Under the pieces are notes generated by a model, which had not been told where the DNA came from, did not search any database, and saw only the letters and a program-made list of their open reading frames with translations. Shown here one piece after another: positions 17,026 through 25,772 of a stretch of DNA of 64,000 nucleotides. This DNA comes from Pseudomonas helleri (GTDB lineage Bacteria > Pseudomonadota > Gammaproteobacteria > Pseudomonadales > Pseudomonadaceae). The translations under genes were made by a program, and so were the position numbers. The number at the start of each line of letters is the position of its first letter. The first letter of the stretch is position 1. The stretch lies in the NCBI RefSeq assembly GCF_009600315.1, contig NZ_WIWC01000020.1, positions 1 through 64,000 of the forward strand, given 5' to 3'.

Positions 17026-17175
17026 TTAGCGTTTAAACGGCGGGATTTGCTGTTGCGCCAATTCAATAGGCGCGTCGGTCGAGTTAGACCAGAGGCTTTG
17101 CGCATAACCGGTTGTGACCACGCCCAAACCGAACAAAATAACCAACATCCACAGTAAATCCGGTTTGCGTTTCAT
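17026..17175 (-). CDS. 49-residue membrane-anchored small protein
   Basis: The 49-codon frame has an excellent ribosome site (GAAGGGGGG about 6 bases before ATG 17175). The product starts MKRKPDLLWMLVILFGLGVVTTGYAQSLW: a positively charged start, one membrane span, then a short polar tail ending IPPFKR. It could be a single-pass inner-membrane protein facing the periplasm. Similar peptides occur at this place in other pseudomonads (from memory). The function is unknown. Confidence 0.7.
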   Translation of the reverse strand: MKRKPDLLWMLVILFGLGVVTTGYAQSLWSNSTDAPIELAQQQIPPFKR

Positions 17176-17370
17176 CGATTGCCCCCCTTCAGGCAAATCA
17201 ACACGATGACAGCAACGGTTTTTGTTATAGGCCGTGCAGCAGCGTCAAGCTTAAAATCCCGGCATTCTGAGGCAACGCGAACAGACACGCAAATGCTGAC
17301 GTCAACCGACTGTCGGTTTACAAGCGCTTGCCAGACAATATGACCACGCAGCATTTAAGGAGTAGGGAAA

Positions 17371-17823
17371 ATGGCCTATTGGTTGATGAAATCCGAGCCT
17401 GACGAGTTCTCCATCAAAGATTTGCAGAAGCTGGGCGAAGCGCGTTGGGATGGTGTTCGTAATTATCAGGCGCGCAATTTCATCCGTTCCATGGCCGTCG
17501 GTGACGAATTCTTTTTCTATCACTCCAATTGTCCACAACCCGGGATTGCCGGTGTGGGGCGGATTGTTCAGGCGGCCTATCCGGACCCCACTGCGCTTGA
17601 CCCTGAAAGTCATTATTACGACCCCAAAGCGACCCCCGAGAAAAACCCGTGGAGCGCCCTGCAAGTGGCCCATGTACACACCTTCCCCAAGGTCATCACG
17701 CTCGACTACCTGAAACAGCAAACTGCACTGGCCGAGATGCCACTGGTGCAAAAAGGCAGCCGCCTTTCTGTGATGCCCGTGACACCGGAGCAATGGGCAG
17801 TGGTGATGGGATTGCTGCGTTGA
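17371..17823 (+). CDS. EVE domain protein
   Basis: The 150-residue protein consists of one EVE domain: MAYWLMKSEPDEFSIKDL at the start, WDGVRNYQARNF for the pocket, then FFYHSNCPQPGIAGVGRI and DPKATPEKNPWSALQVAHV. EVE domains share the PUA fold and bind modified bases in DNA or RNA. The target here is unknown. It stands alone, with a ribosome site (AAGGAG) 9 to 14 bases before the ATG and a perfect palindrome after its stop. Confidence 0.9.
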   Translation: MAYWLMKSEPDEFSIKDLQKLGEARWDGVRNYQARNFIRSMAVGDEFFFYHSNCPQPGIAGVGRIVQAAYPDPTALDPESHYYDPKATPEKNPWSALQVAHVHTFPKVITLDYLKQQTALAEMPLVQKGSRLSVMPVTPEQWAVVMGLLR

Positions 17824-17828
17824 GGGTT

Positions 17829-17909
17829 TGTAGTCGCTGCCGAAGGCTGCGATAGGGACCACAGGCTTCTTTTTGGAGCGCCCCTTCGCAGCCTTCGGCA
17901 GCGACTACA
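17829..17909. repeat. Perfect 24-bp inverted repeat, REP family B
   Basis: TGTAGTCGCTGCCGAAGGCT and four more bases (17829-17852) return perfectly inverted at 17886-17909 with a 33-base spacer. The core GCTGCCGAAGGCTGCG is shared with family A REP units, but the outer bases differ (GTAGTCGC rather than GTAGCAGC). It lies just after the EVE gene and may also end its transcript. Confidence 0.85.
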
Positions 17910-18035
17910 GGTTTTCTCATGTCGTCAGGCAACATCCTGTTTTAGCAACTAGGCTGTGACTTCCTTTGACTGGAATCAAATTCCTTCAGGTTTGAAATCA
18001 TCAAACTAGAGCGCTCTGTGACACAGGATGTCGGC

Positions 18036-19001
18036 ATGTCCACAAATAACCGTATCTCCCATTACTTTGTTATTCCGTTGGCAATTCTGCTGATCGCAGC
18101 AGGCGGGTTCGGTTACTGGAAGTCCCAACATGATCGCCTCCCCGAAGGCATCGCCATGGGCAACGGTCGGCTCGAATCCACCGAAGTGCAAATCGCCGCA
18201 AAAATCCCGGGCCGTCTGGCCGAAGTGTTGGTTGACGAAGGCGATCACGTCACCAAAGGCCAACTGCTGGCACGCATGGACACCCGTACCCTCGAAGCCT
18301 CTCGCGCGCAGGCACAAGCTGAAGTACAGCGAGCCCGTGAAACGCTGGCGGCCAACGAAGCCAACGTCAAACTGCGCCAGAGCGAAAAACTGCTCGCCAG
18401 TCAGGAGCTCAAGCGCATTAGCCAGTTGGCCCAGCGCGGGTTTGCCAGCGGTCAGCAGTTGGATCAACAACAGGCGAAATTCAGTACCAGCAACTCCGCC
18501 GTCGCAGCTGCGCAAGCCCAAGTCGCCGCCGCCCGAGCCGCTATCGTTTCCAGCGAAGCCCAAGTGGCGCAACTGACCAGCGAAATCGAAGACAGCAGCC
18601 TGCGTGCGCCTATTAACGGGATCATCCAGTTGCGTCTGGCTGAGCCGGGTGAAGTGCTCGGCTCGGGTGGCCGCGTCTTTATGATGATTGATCCCAGCGA
18701 CCAGTACATGAACCTCTACTTGCCCGCTGCCGTGGTCGGCAAACTCACCGTCGGTGGCCAGGCCCGCATCGTTCTTGATGCCCTGCCCGATCAGCCGCTG
18801 CCGGCCAAAGTCTCATTTGTCGCCGACAAATCGCAGTTCACCCCTAAAGAGGTCGAAACCCGCGACGAACGGCAAAAATTGGTGTTCCGCGTCAAACTGC
18901 GCCTGACCGATCCCGGCGCCGTGCCGCAAGCCAAACCCGGCATGCCGGGGGCAGGCTATGTGCGAACTGCTGACGTGGACTGGCCGGCTAATCTGCAATG
19001 A
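18036..19001 (+). CDS. HlyD-family periplasmic adaptor of an ABC exporter
   Basis: The 321-residue protein has an N-terminal membrane anchor (residues about 9-26). A split biotinyl-lipoyl domain (VQIAAKIPGRLAEVLVDEGDHVTKGQLLARMD, closing at SSLRAPINGIIQLRLAEPGEV) flanks a coiled coil of about 110 residues, and a beta-barrel region follows. It bridges an inner-membrane pump and an outer-membrane channel. I chose ATG 18036 (AGGA 8 bases upstream) over GTG 18018. Its stop overlaps the next gene by ATGA. Confidence 0.88.
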   Translation: MSTNNRISHYFVIPLAILLIAAGGFGYWKSQHDRLPEGIAMGNGRLESTEVQIAAKIPGRLAEVLVDEGDHVTKGQLLARMDTRTLEASRAQAQAEVQRARETLAANEANVKLRQSEKLLASQELKRISQLAQRGFASGQQLDQQQAKFSTSNSAVAAAQAQVAAARAAIVSSEAQVAQLTSEIEDSSLRAPINGIIQLRLAEPGEVLGSGGRVFMMIDPSDQYMNLYLPAAVVGKLTVGGQARIVLDALPDQPLPAKVSFVADKSQFTPKEVETRDERQKLVFRVKLRLTDPGAVPQAKPGMPGAGYVRTADVDWPANLQ

Positions 19002-21721
19002 CCGCCCCGGCGATCAATGCCAGTGGCATCAGCCACCGGTACGGCAAGCAACAGGCACTGCTGGACGTCACTTTCAGCCTGCCCAAAGGCACGCGCTGCG
19101 GGCTGATTGGTCCCGACGGCGCGGGCAAGTCGAGCCTGCTCGGGTTGATTGCCGGGGTCAAAAAACTTCAGCAAGGCGCTCTGGAGGTATTGGGCGGCCC
19201 CATCGATGATCGTCGCCATCGCAACACACTCTATCCGCTGATCGCCTTTATGCCCCAAGGGCTGGGTGGCAACCTCTATCCAGAACTGTCGATCAGCGAA
19301 AATATCCGCTTTTTCGGCACGTTGTTCGGCCTATCAAAAGATGAATGTGAGCAGCGCATGGCACAGTTGCTCAAGGCCACCGACCTTGAGCGCTTTGCCG
19401 AGCGTCCAGCGGGCAAGCTGTCCGGCGGGATGAAGCAAAAACTCGGCCTGTGTTGCGCCTTGATCCATGAGCCCGACCTGCTGATCCTCGACGAACCCAC
19501 CACCGGCGTAGACCCGCTGTCACGCCGCCGTTTCTGGGAGTTGGTCAACGATGTACGCAGCCAGCGACCTCAGCTGACCCTGCTGGTGGCCACCGCCTAC
19601 ATGGAAGAAGCTGAGCAATTTGAGCATTGCCTGATGCTGGATCGCGGCACCTTGATTGCCACCGGGCTGACCCAGGAGTTGGCCGCCGTATCACCCACCG
19701 GCAAGCTCGACGAAGCCTTCACCCATTTTCAGGGGGACAGCGGCCATAACAATGAACCTCTGGTGATTCCGCCGCGGGCCCATGACAACAGCGATATCGC
19801 CATTGAAGCTCACGATCTGACCCTAAAATTCGGTGATTTCACGGCCGTGAACAAGGTCAGCTTTGCCATTGGTCGCGGTGAGATATTCGGCTTTCTTGGC
19901 TCAAACGGCTGTGGCAAAACCTCCACCATGAAAGTGCTCACCGGTCTGGTGCCCGCCACCGAAGGCAGCGCCGAACTGCTGGGCAACCCGGTTAACGCCA
20001 GCGATCTGGCCACACGTAAACGCGTGGGCTTTATGTCGCAGAATTTTTCGCTGTATGGCGAACTCAGCGTGCGCCAAAACCTGGTGCTGCACGCCCAGCT
20101 GTTTGACATGGCCAAAGACGACAGTCGAACGCGCATCGAAGAACTGATTGAACGCTTCGACCTCGGCGAGGTGGCCGAACAGCAATCCGGCGAGTTGCCT
20201 CTGGGGCTGCGCCAACGTTTATCACTGGCAGTGGCGGTGTTGCATCGTCCCGAAGTGTTGATCCTTGATGAACCCACCTCCGGTGTCGACCCGGCCGCAC
20301 GCGATGACTTCTGGCGCCTGCTGATCGAGTTGTCGCGTGATCAGGGGGTGACCATATTCTTGTCGACTCACTTTATGAACGAAGCCCAACGCTGTGATCG
20401 CATCTCTTTGATGCACGCCGGCAAGGTACTCGCGTGTGATACACCGTCCGCATTACAGCAGCAGTTCAAGGGCGATACGCTTGAAGCGGCTTTTGTCACT
20501 TGCCTTGAGCAAGCGCAAAACGAACAAACGCCCACCTCAACCGAAACAGCAGCTAGCCCCGTGGTGAACACACCACCGCCGCCGAGCAAAAGCGGTTTTA
20601 GCGTGACTCGTTTGTTTGCGGTGGCCAGTCGCGAAACCAAAGAGCTGTTACGCGACAAGGTGCGTATGGCGTTCGCGCTGTTAGGTGCCGTTTTCATGAT
20701 GGTGATATTCGGCTACGGCATTTCGCTGGATGTAGAAAACCTCGCATTTGCCGTTTACGACCAGGACCAAAGCCCGCAAAGCCGCGCCTACCTCGAAGCC
20801 TTTCGTGGCTCTCGCTATTTTGAGGAGCACGCGCCGATCCACAGCGCCGAAGAACTGCACGAACGTCTGCAGCGCTCGGAAATCAAAATCGCCCTTGAGA
20901 TTCCTCCGGGTTTTGGTCGGGATCTTTATGCCGGTCGCCAGCCTACCGTGGCCGCGTGGCTTGATGGCGGCATGCCATTTCGCGCAGAGACCAGTCGCAG
21001 TTACATTCAGGCCGTGCACCAAGCCAACCTTGAGCAAATGGCCGCCTTGAGCAGTCTGGCGCAAAACAAACAGGCGGCGGCAAAGCTCGAAACGCGGTTT
21101 CGCTATAACCAGGATGTGATCAGCGTCAACGCCATCGGCCCCGGTGTGATGGCGCTGATTCTCGCCTTTATCCCGGCGATGCTCACGGCACTCGGCATCG
21201 TGCGTGAAAAAGAGCTGGGGTCGATCACCAACTTCTACGCCACACCGCTGACGCGTCTTGAGTTCCTGCTGGGCAAACAAGCGCCCTATCTGGCGGTCAG
21301 TCTGGTCAATCTGGCGTTGCTGGTGGCGATGAATCGCTGGCTGTTTGGCGTACCGTTCAAAGGCAGCGGCGTCACTTTAGCGCTGGGCGGCTTACTGTAT
21401 GTCCTGTCGACTACCAGCATGGGCTTGTTGATCTCGGCGTTCACCCGCACCCAGATTGCAGCCATTCTGGGCACCATGATCATCACCAGCCTGCCCACCA
21501 TTCAGTTTTCCGGGTTGCTGGTGCCGCGCTCCTCGCTGGACGGGGCATCGGCGATGATGGGCATGTTGTTCCCGGCCGGGCATTTCCTCGATATTGCGGT
21601 GGGCACCTTCACCAAAGCGCTCGATCTTCGTCAGTTGTGGCCGCAGTGCCTGGCCCTGTTCGGGTTTTTCGTCGCGTTTACTGGGCTGAGCCTGATCATG
21701 CTCAAGAAGCAGGAGGTTTGA
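18998..21721 (+). CDS. RbbA-type fused ABC transporter: two ATPase domains plus ABC-2 permease
   Basis: The 907-residue protein joins two ABC ATPase domains and one ABC-2 permease domain. The first ATPase has Walker A GPDGAGKS, signature LSGGMKQ and LLILDEPTTGVDP. The second has GSNGCGKT, a degenerate signature LPLGLRQ and LILDEPTSGVDP. The C-terminal 370 residues carry the permease, with a span near AFALLGAVFMMVIFG and five near the end. E. coli RbbA has the same architecture. With the flanking HlyD and YhhJ-type genes it should form a three-gene efflux system; the substrate is unknown. Confidence 0.88.
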   Translation: MTAPAINASGISHRYGKQQALLDVTFSLPKGTRCGLIGPDGAGKSSLLGLIAGVKKLQQGALEVLGGPIDDRRHRNTLYPLIAFMPQGLGGNLYPELSISENIRFFGTLFGLSKDECEQRMAQLLKATDLERFAERPAGKLSGGMKQKLGLCCALIHEPDLLILDEPTTGVDPLSRRRFWELVNDVRSQRPQLTLLVATAYMEEAEQFEHCLMLDRGTLIATGLTQELAAVSPTGKLDEAFTHFQGDSGHNNEPLVIPPRAHDNSDIAIEAHDLTLKFGDFTAVNKVSFAIGRGEIFGFLGSNGCGKTSTMKVLTGLVPATEGSAELLGNPVNASDLATRKRVGFMSQNFSLYGELSVRQNLVLHAQLFDMAKDDSRTRIEELIERFDLGEVAEQQSGELPLGLRQRLSLAVAVLHRPEVLILDEPTSGVDPAARDDFWRLLIELSRDQGVTIFLSTHFMNEAQRCDRISLMHAGKVLACDTPSALQQQFKGDTLEAAFVTCLEQAQNEQTPTSTETAASPVVNTPPPPSKSGFSVTRLFAVASRETKELLRDKVRMAFALLGAVFMMVIFGYGISLDVENLAFAVYDQDQSPQSRAYLEAFRGSRYFEEHAPIHSAEELHERLQRSEIKIALEIPPGFGRDLYAGRQPTVAAWLDGGMPFRAETSRSYIQAVHQANLEQMAALSSLAQNKQAAAKLETRFRYNQDVISVNAIGPGVMALILAFIPAMLTALGIVREKELGSITNFYATPLTRLEFLLGKQAPYLAVSLVNLALLVAMNRWLFGVPFKGSGVTLALGGLLYVLSTTSMGLLISAFTRTQIAAILGTMIITSLPTIQFSGLLVPRSSLDGASAMMGMLFPAGHFLDIAVGTFTKALDLRQLWPQCLALFGFFVAFTGLSLIMLKKQEV

Positions 21722-22839
21722 TGCACAAGCTCACACACATCCTGCGCCTTGGCCTCAAAGAATTTATCAGCCTGCGGCACGACAATGTACTGCTGCTGTT
21801 TTTGCTTTATGCCTTCACCGTGGCGATTTATATGCCCGCGTCGAGCTCAATCATCGGCGTGCACAACGCCAGTGTTGGTTTTATTGATGAAGACCACAGC
21901 GCCCTGTCGCGCAAGCTCAGCGAGTCGCTGCTGCCTCCGGAATTCAAGGCGCCAGAAGCCTTGCCCTACGACCAGTTCGATCAGGCCATGGACAAGGGGC
22001 AGTACACGTTTGTGATCAACGTACCGGCTAACTTCCAGGCCGACCTGCTGGCGGGCCGCGAACCCAGCGTGCAGGTCAACGTTGACGCCACCGCCATGAG
22101 TCAGGCTTTTATGGGCGCGGGTTACATCGGGCAGATTTTCCAGCGAGAGCTGCTCAATTACACGGGCCAAACGGATGCCGCCGCGAACACCCCCGCGCGA
22201 ATTTCGAGCCGTGCGTTATTCAACTCCAATCTGGAAGGCGGCTGGTTTTTGGCGATCATCCAGATCGTCAACAACATCACCATTCTGGCGATTGTGTTAA
22301 CCGGCACAGCGCTGCTGCGCGAGCGAGAGCACGGCACCCTCGACCACTTGCTGGTGCTGCCACTGACCGCGCTGGAAATCATGCTGGCGAAAATCTGGAG
22401 CAACATGCTGGTGGTTGTGGTGTGCACCTGGATATCACTGGAAGTGATCGTGAAATGGGCGCTGGGCATACCGCTGGCAGGGTCGATGGCCTTGTTTTTG
22501 ATGGTGACGGCGCTGTACCTGTTCGCCAGTACGGCCCTGGGGATATTTCTCGCCACACTCGCTCGCTCTACCCCGCAGTTCGGCTTGCTGGCGATCCCGG
22601 TGGTCATTCCGATGCTGCTGTTATCGGGCGGCAGCACCCCGTTGGACAGCATGCCTGAGTGGCTGCAATGGGTGATGCAGTGCTCGCCGTCCACCCACTT
22701 TGTCAGCTTGAGCGCCGCGATTTTGTTCCGCGGAGCGCCGGTTGAAGTGGTGTGGCCGGACTTGCTGGCACTGCTCGCCATAGGCCTGGTGTTTTTCGCC
22801 ATTGCGCTGGGTCGGTTCCGCAAGAGTCCGGCGTCGTAG
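21721..22839 (+). CDS. ABC-2 type permease (YhhJ-like)
   Basis: The 372-residue protein has one N-terminal span (LLLFLLYAFTVAIYMPAS), a large periplasmic loop to about residue 170 and five C-terminal spans, the usual ABC-2 export layout. The motif RELLNYTG and the REREHGTLDHLLVLPLTALEIMLAK loop before the second span are typical. Its ATG overlaps the stop of the fused ABC gene by one base (TGATG), so it is translated from the same message. It probably dimerises with the permease half of the RbbA-type protein. Confidence 0.88.
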   Translation: MHKLTHILRLGLKEFISLRHDNVLLLFLLYAFTVAIYMPASSSIIGVHNASVGFIDEDHSALSRKLSESLLPPEFKAPEALPYDQFDQAMDKGQYTFVINVPANFQADLLAGREPSVQVNVDATAMSQAFMGAGYIGQIFQRELLNYTGQTDAAANTPARISSRALFNSNLEGGWFLAIIQIVNNITILAIVLTGTALLREREHGTLDHLLVLPLTALEIMLAKIWSNMLVVVVCTWISLEVIVKWALGIPLAGSMALFLMVTALYLFASTALGIFLATLARSTPQFGLLAIPVVIPMLLLSGGSTPLDSMPEWLQWVMQCSPSTHFVSLSAAILFRGAPVEVVWPDLLALLAIGLVFFAIALGRFRKSPAS

Positions 22840-22899
22840 CGGCCGGTACGCTCTTGGTCGCAGCTTAGGCCCCCGTCTTTGAACGGCGGTAAAAACGGC

Positions 22900-22930
22900 T
22901 CGCAGCCTCGTGCCTCGGCAGCGACTACAG
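22900..22930. repeat. Single REP-like unit (family B, degenerate)
   Basis: TCGCAGCCTCGTGCCTCGGC and the following AGCGACTACAG resemble the right arm of the palindrome at 17886-17909 with a small insertion. A recognisable but decayed partner (GGTCGCAGCTTAGGC) lies about 50 bases to the left. Confidence 0.55.
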
Positions 22931-22956
22931 GGTGCATGACGCAGAGGCTTTGAGCG

Positions 22957-23361
22957 TTATTGAACAATCAAATTGTTAAACAGCAAATCGTCCACCATCG
23001 GTTTGCCGGTCTCGTCACTCATGACCTGTTGAATCTGCTTCAACGCCTCTTGGCGCAGACTTTCCTTGGCCTCAACGCTGCTCAGCGTTGCGCTGGTCTG
23101 TTGGGCAAACAACCCCACCAACTGATTACGGATCAACGGATCATTGGCCTTTACCGCTTTAGCCGCCGCATCACCTGTTACGCGCAAGGAAATATCGGCC
23201 TTGAACACCTTGAGTTTCGGACTGCCGTCCAATCCGTAATTGCCCACAAAGGGCGGGCTCAAGGTGATGTAGCTGACCTTGGCAGCGCCCTCTTCAGCCT
23301 CTTCAGCGACCGCTGCCAGCGGCAAACACAGGGCCAGCATCAATACGATCCACGCTTTCAC
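22957..23361 (-). CDS. FliL-like periplasmic membrane protein
   Basis: The 134-residue protein starts with a signal or anchor sequence (WIVLMLALCLPLAAVAEE). A FliL-like domain follows: YITLSPPFVGNYGLDGSPKLKVFKADISLRV, then NDPLIRNQLVGLFAQQT. FliL proteins act near flagellar stators, but no flagellar gene is nearby, so this is more likely one of the non-flagellar FliL-domain proteins of pseudomonads. I chose GTG 23361 because AAGGAG lies 8 bases upstream. Longer frames lack a ribosome site. Confidence 0.78.
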   Translation of the reverse strand: MKAWIVLMLALCLPLAAVAEEAEEGAAKVSYITLSPPFVGNYGLDGSPKLKVFKADISLRVTGDAAAKAVKANDPLIRNQLVGLFAQQTSATLSSVEAKESLRQEALKQIQQVMSDETGKPMVDDLLFNNLIVQ

Positions 23362-23567
23362 AATTCGCTCCTTTGTTTGATTAGGCAAGCAGGCGGGATA
23401 ACCGCCATTCAACAGCAGCACGACGACCACCCTTGAACGCTTCATTGGGTTATCGGCCGTTTTTTTCAGAACAATAGATGTATCTCCGGCGTTCTAAAAC
23501 AGTGCTGTTTCACCGGATCAAACGGGGGTAATGATGCTATTTAGCGTGAAGAATAAAGTCCGGGCGC

Positions 23568-24086
23568 TTACGACAAGTCATACACAAGCACCGTTTCACC
23601 GCAGTGCCGGCACTGATACTTGTCCACCACAAAATCCTCATTGGGTCGGCCTTCGATAAACGACGCCCACTCATCGACGCTGCGCCCAAAATCATTCATC
23701 CATGACGCTTTGTTCGAGTGGCTGGCATTCGCTAAATCCTGCGCATCAGCCTGACCCAGATAGATGCAGGCATCTTTGCAGTGCACTTCCCAGCTGTGTT
23801 CCTGCCAACTGATAATCCCCGGCGTTTTGTGTTCAATAATGTCTCTGATTGTCTGACTGACATCCCCGTCTATTTCGTTAAAGACAAGGTCGAATCTTTT
23901 GGCAGCCGAACCATCAGCCACACAGGCCGGACAAATATGAACTTCATCCCCACCGTCGAGATTGGACAGTGCGACGTGATAATAAGAAGAGACCGTTGAA
24001 CAGCAATCGCAAAGCATGTCTTCTTGAATAAAAGCATGATGACTATAAGGGTCAGAAAAATACTCAAAGGCAGGCAATTCTTTCAT
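23568..24086 (-). CDS. CbrC family (UPF0167) protein
   Basis: The 172-residue protein has the pattern of CbrC: LPAFEYFSDPYSHHAFI, a cysteine cluster MLCDCCSTVSSYYH, then ICPACVADGSAAKRFDLVFNE and a C-terminal CRHCGETVLVYDLS. The paired cysteines could bind a metal. CbrC was named in E. coli for an effect on colicin E2 tolerance and belongs to the CreB regulon, and the molecular function is unknown. Its base composition looks more AT-rich than that of its neighbours, and it is not in the PAO1 order I remember, so it may have been gained. Confidence 0.78.
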   Translation of the reverse strand: MKELPAFEYFSDPYSHHAFIQEDMLCDCCSTVSSYYHVALSNLDGGDEVHICPACVADGSAAKRFDLVFNEIDGDVSQTIRDIIEHKTPGIISWQEHSWEVHCKDACIYLGQADAQDLANASHSNKASWMNDFGRSVDEWASFIEGRPNEDFVVDKYQCRHCGETVLVYDLS

Positions 24087-24103
24087 GGGTTGACCCTTCT
24101 TAT

Positions 24104-24784
24104 TTAAATAGGCTGGCTTTCTGCCGGTGCTTTTACGCTCACCGCGCGCGCTAATAGCAACTGAACACTCTCCGGCAATTTCTCGACAAACCGGCGACTT
24201 ATGGTTCGCTGACAGGTTCTCACGATGCTTTCCGTTGCCTGAGAAAGATCAAACAGTGCAATCGCCAACTCCTCGCTGGAATAGCGCTGGGCCACTAACC
24301 CGCTAATCAGTTGATAACGCGTCTTGCTGAACAACCCCAAATGCGCCAAAGGAAGATTTACCCTGCGACGCATGTGGTTTTCAATGTCGGTGTTCAGTTG
24401 GCGGCATGTCGAGGCCTCAAGATCGATGGCGCTCAACGGTTTAATTTTTTTGCCGCTGGAATCAGCGTTAAACAGCAGCGGAGCGATGACTTCAACCTGC
24501 TCGGGCCGACCTGCCCCCAATGCCCAAGGGCTAAAGCGCCACGCGCGAACAGCCTTCAAAGTCGCGCCCGCAAACTCCGGATGAGAGCTGTAGAGGATGA
24601 CAGGATCAACGACGGTGCCATCAAGGTTGACCAACATCCGTACTCGTACGTCACCCTCGATGCCTAAAAGCTTCAGGTCTGTTGGGTATGTGGGTTCCAA
24701 CAGATAGACAAGTGATGGCGGTGAATTGTGCCCCCAGGTATTAAACGCCATCAACAAAACTGCCAACCCCATTAAATGCTTCAT
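24104..24784 (-). CDS. Exported protein with TonB C-terminal domain
   Basis: The 226-residue protein has a signal peptide (LMGLAVLLMAFNTWG). A TonB-C domain follows at about residues 30-105 (LLEPTYPTDLKLLGIEGDVRVRMLVNLDGTVVDPVILYSSHPEFAGATLKAVRAWRFSPW), then a 110-residue region without recognised motifs. There is no N-terminal membrane helix plus proline-rich span, so it is not a classical energy transducer. It lies 17 bases upstream of the CbrC-like gene on the same strand, probably as a two-gene unit. Confidence 0.75.
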   Translation of the reverse strand: MKHLMGLAVLLMAFNTWGHNSPPSLVYLLEPTYPTDLKLLGIEGDVRVRMLVNLDGTVVDPVILYSSHPEFAGATLKAVRAWRFSPWALGAGRPEQVEVIAPLLFNADSSGKKIKPLSAIDLEASTCRQLNTDIENHMRRRVNLPLAHLGLFSKTRYQLISGLVAQRYSSEELAIALFDLSQATESIVRTCQRTISRRFVEKLPESVQLLLARAVSVKAPAESQPI

Positions 24785-24968
24785 CGCCGTTCTCCAGAAC
24801 TTGCGGCAAGCCGCCTCGGCATCAGTACCGTGGGGACGAATACTATTAATGTGTAGCCAATTCTTTCAGGTGATGGGTTCCGATAGTTCTGTGGGATAAC
24901 TCTTATTGATTAGGCGAGCTGTTAGTAGGCTATTCAGGTTTGGACTCTTCATGCCTCGCGAAAGGTTC

Positions 24969-25616
24969 TCAGGACTGGGCCGCACCGCAGCGTTTAAGCC
25001 GTGCTTCCAGATTCCGATCGGGCATGGCATGAGTGCGCAGCGCTTTTACCGTCTGCTCAACATAATCGCGAGTAGTACCGTAGCGCCCGCTGGCGTTGGC
25101 CAGAACCTGACGCAGCACAGTGTCCGGCAAGTTGCCTGCATAGCTGGGTAAATGGCGCTCCAGCACAAATCCGAGTGCCTGTACCTCAGTGCCGTTGTCC
25201 AGCCGACAGCTAAGCCAGCACGGCCGGTAGGAGGGAACCGGCATTTCCCGCAGCCAAAGTGCGTGCAATGCCGCGTCCAGGTTGTCCTCTGGCAGCCTGT
25301 ACGCAAAGCCACTGCATGAACCACCACGATCCAGACCAAATACCAGACCCGGCCATTGCGGCGTACCACGATGTTCGTGAGATCACAGATACAGGCCGCG
25401 ATGGTAGCCATGCACTCGTCCGCGCACACGCTCGACCGCTGAACATTCGGGGCGCCAGATCAGTGAACCGTAGGCAAACAACCACACTGGCCCGCCTTGG
25501 TGACGCGCCATGGTGCTACGAAGGGAGTTGTGCAATTGCTCAGGGGTCAACGGTGCCCCGAGGTCGAGTCGCGGCGGGTAGTGCGGATTTAAGCAGTCAG
25601 TTTCTATAACCGTCAT
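24969..25616 (-). pseudogene. chaC: chaC, gamma-glutamylcyclotransferase, interrupted by one in-frame TGA
   Basis: A 216-codon frame runs from ATG 25616 and is open except for TGA at 25385-25383 (codon 78). Before the stop are VWLFAYGSLIWRPECSAVERVRGRVHGYHRGLYL. After it, in the same frame, are SHEHRGTPQWPGLVFGLDRGGSCSGFAYRLPEDNL, LWLREMPVPSYRPCW and the rest of the ChaC fold. ChaC degrades glutathione to 5-oxoproline and Cys-Gly. A single base change (from TGG Trp or CGA Arg) explains the stop. The lack of other damage suggests a recent mutation or a sequencing error. Confidence 0.85.
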
Positions 25617-25721
25617 AACCAGTGATCGCGGCCTTACACGCTTAACATGAAGTAAACAAAATAACGTGTTGATTCTTATAGCACTAAAAATAAGACGCTG
25701 CGGTTTGTCAGATGAACTGTG

Positions 25722-25764
25722 CAGGCAAGCCAGCCGTGATGCTGTCGAAAATAGGGCTTGCCTG
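25722..25764. repeat. 10-bp inverted repeat between chaC and the flavin reductase gene
   Basis: CAGGCAAGCC (25722-25731) and GGCTTGCCTG (25755-25764) are separated by 23 bases, just after the stop codon of the reductase gene on the minus strand. No U tract follows, so it is at best a weak terminator. Confidence 0.5.
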
Positions 25765-25772
25765 CCCTGTTT

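Noticed and set aside
25383..25385. TGA in chaC read as selenocysteine
   Set aside because: No selenocysteine insertion hairpin was recognised just after it, and ChaC proteins do not have selenocysteine. A nonsense mutation or sequencing error is simpler.
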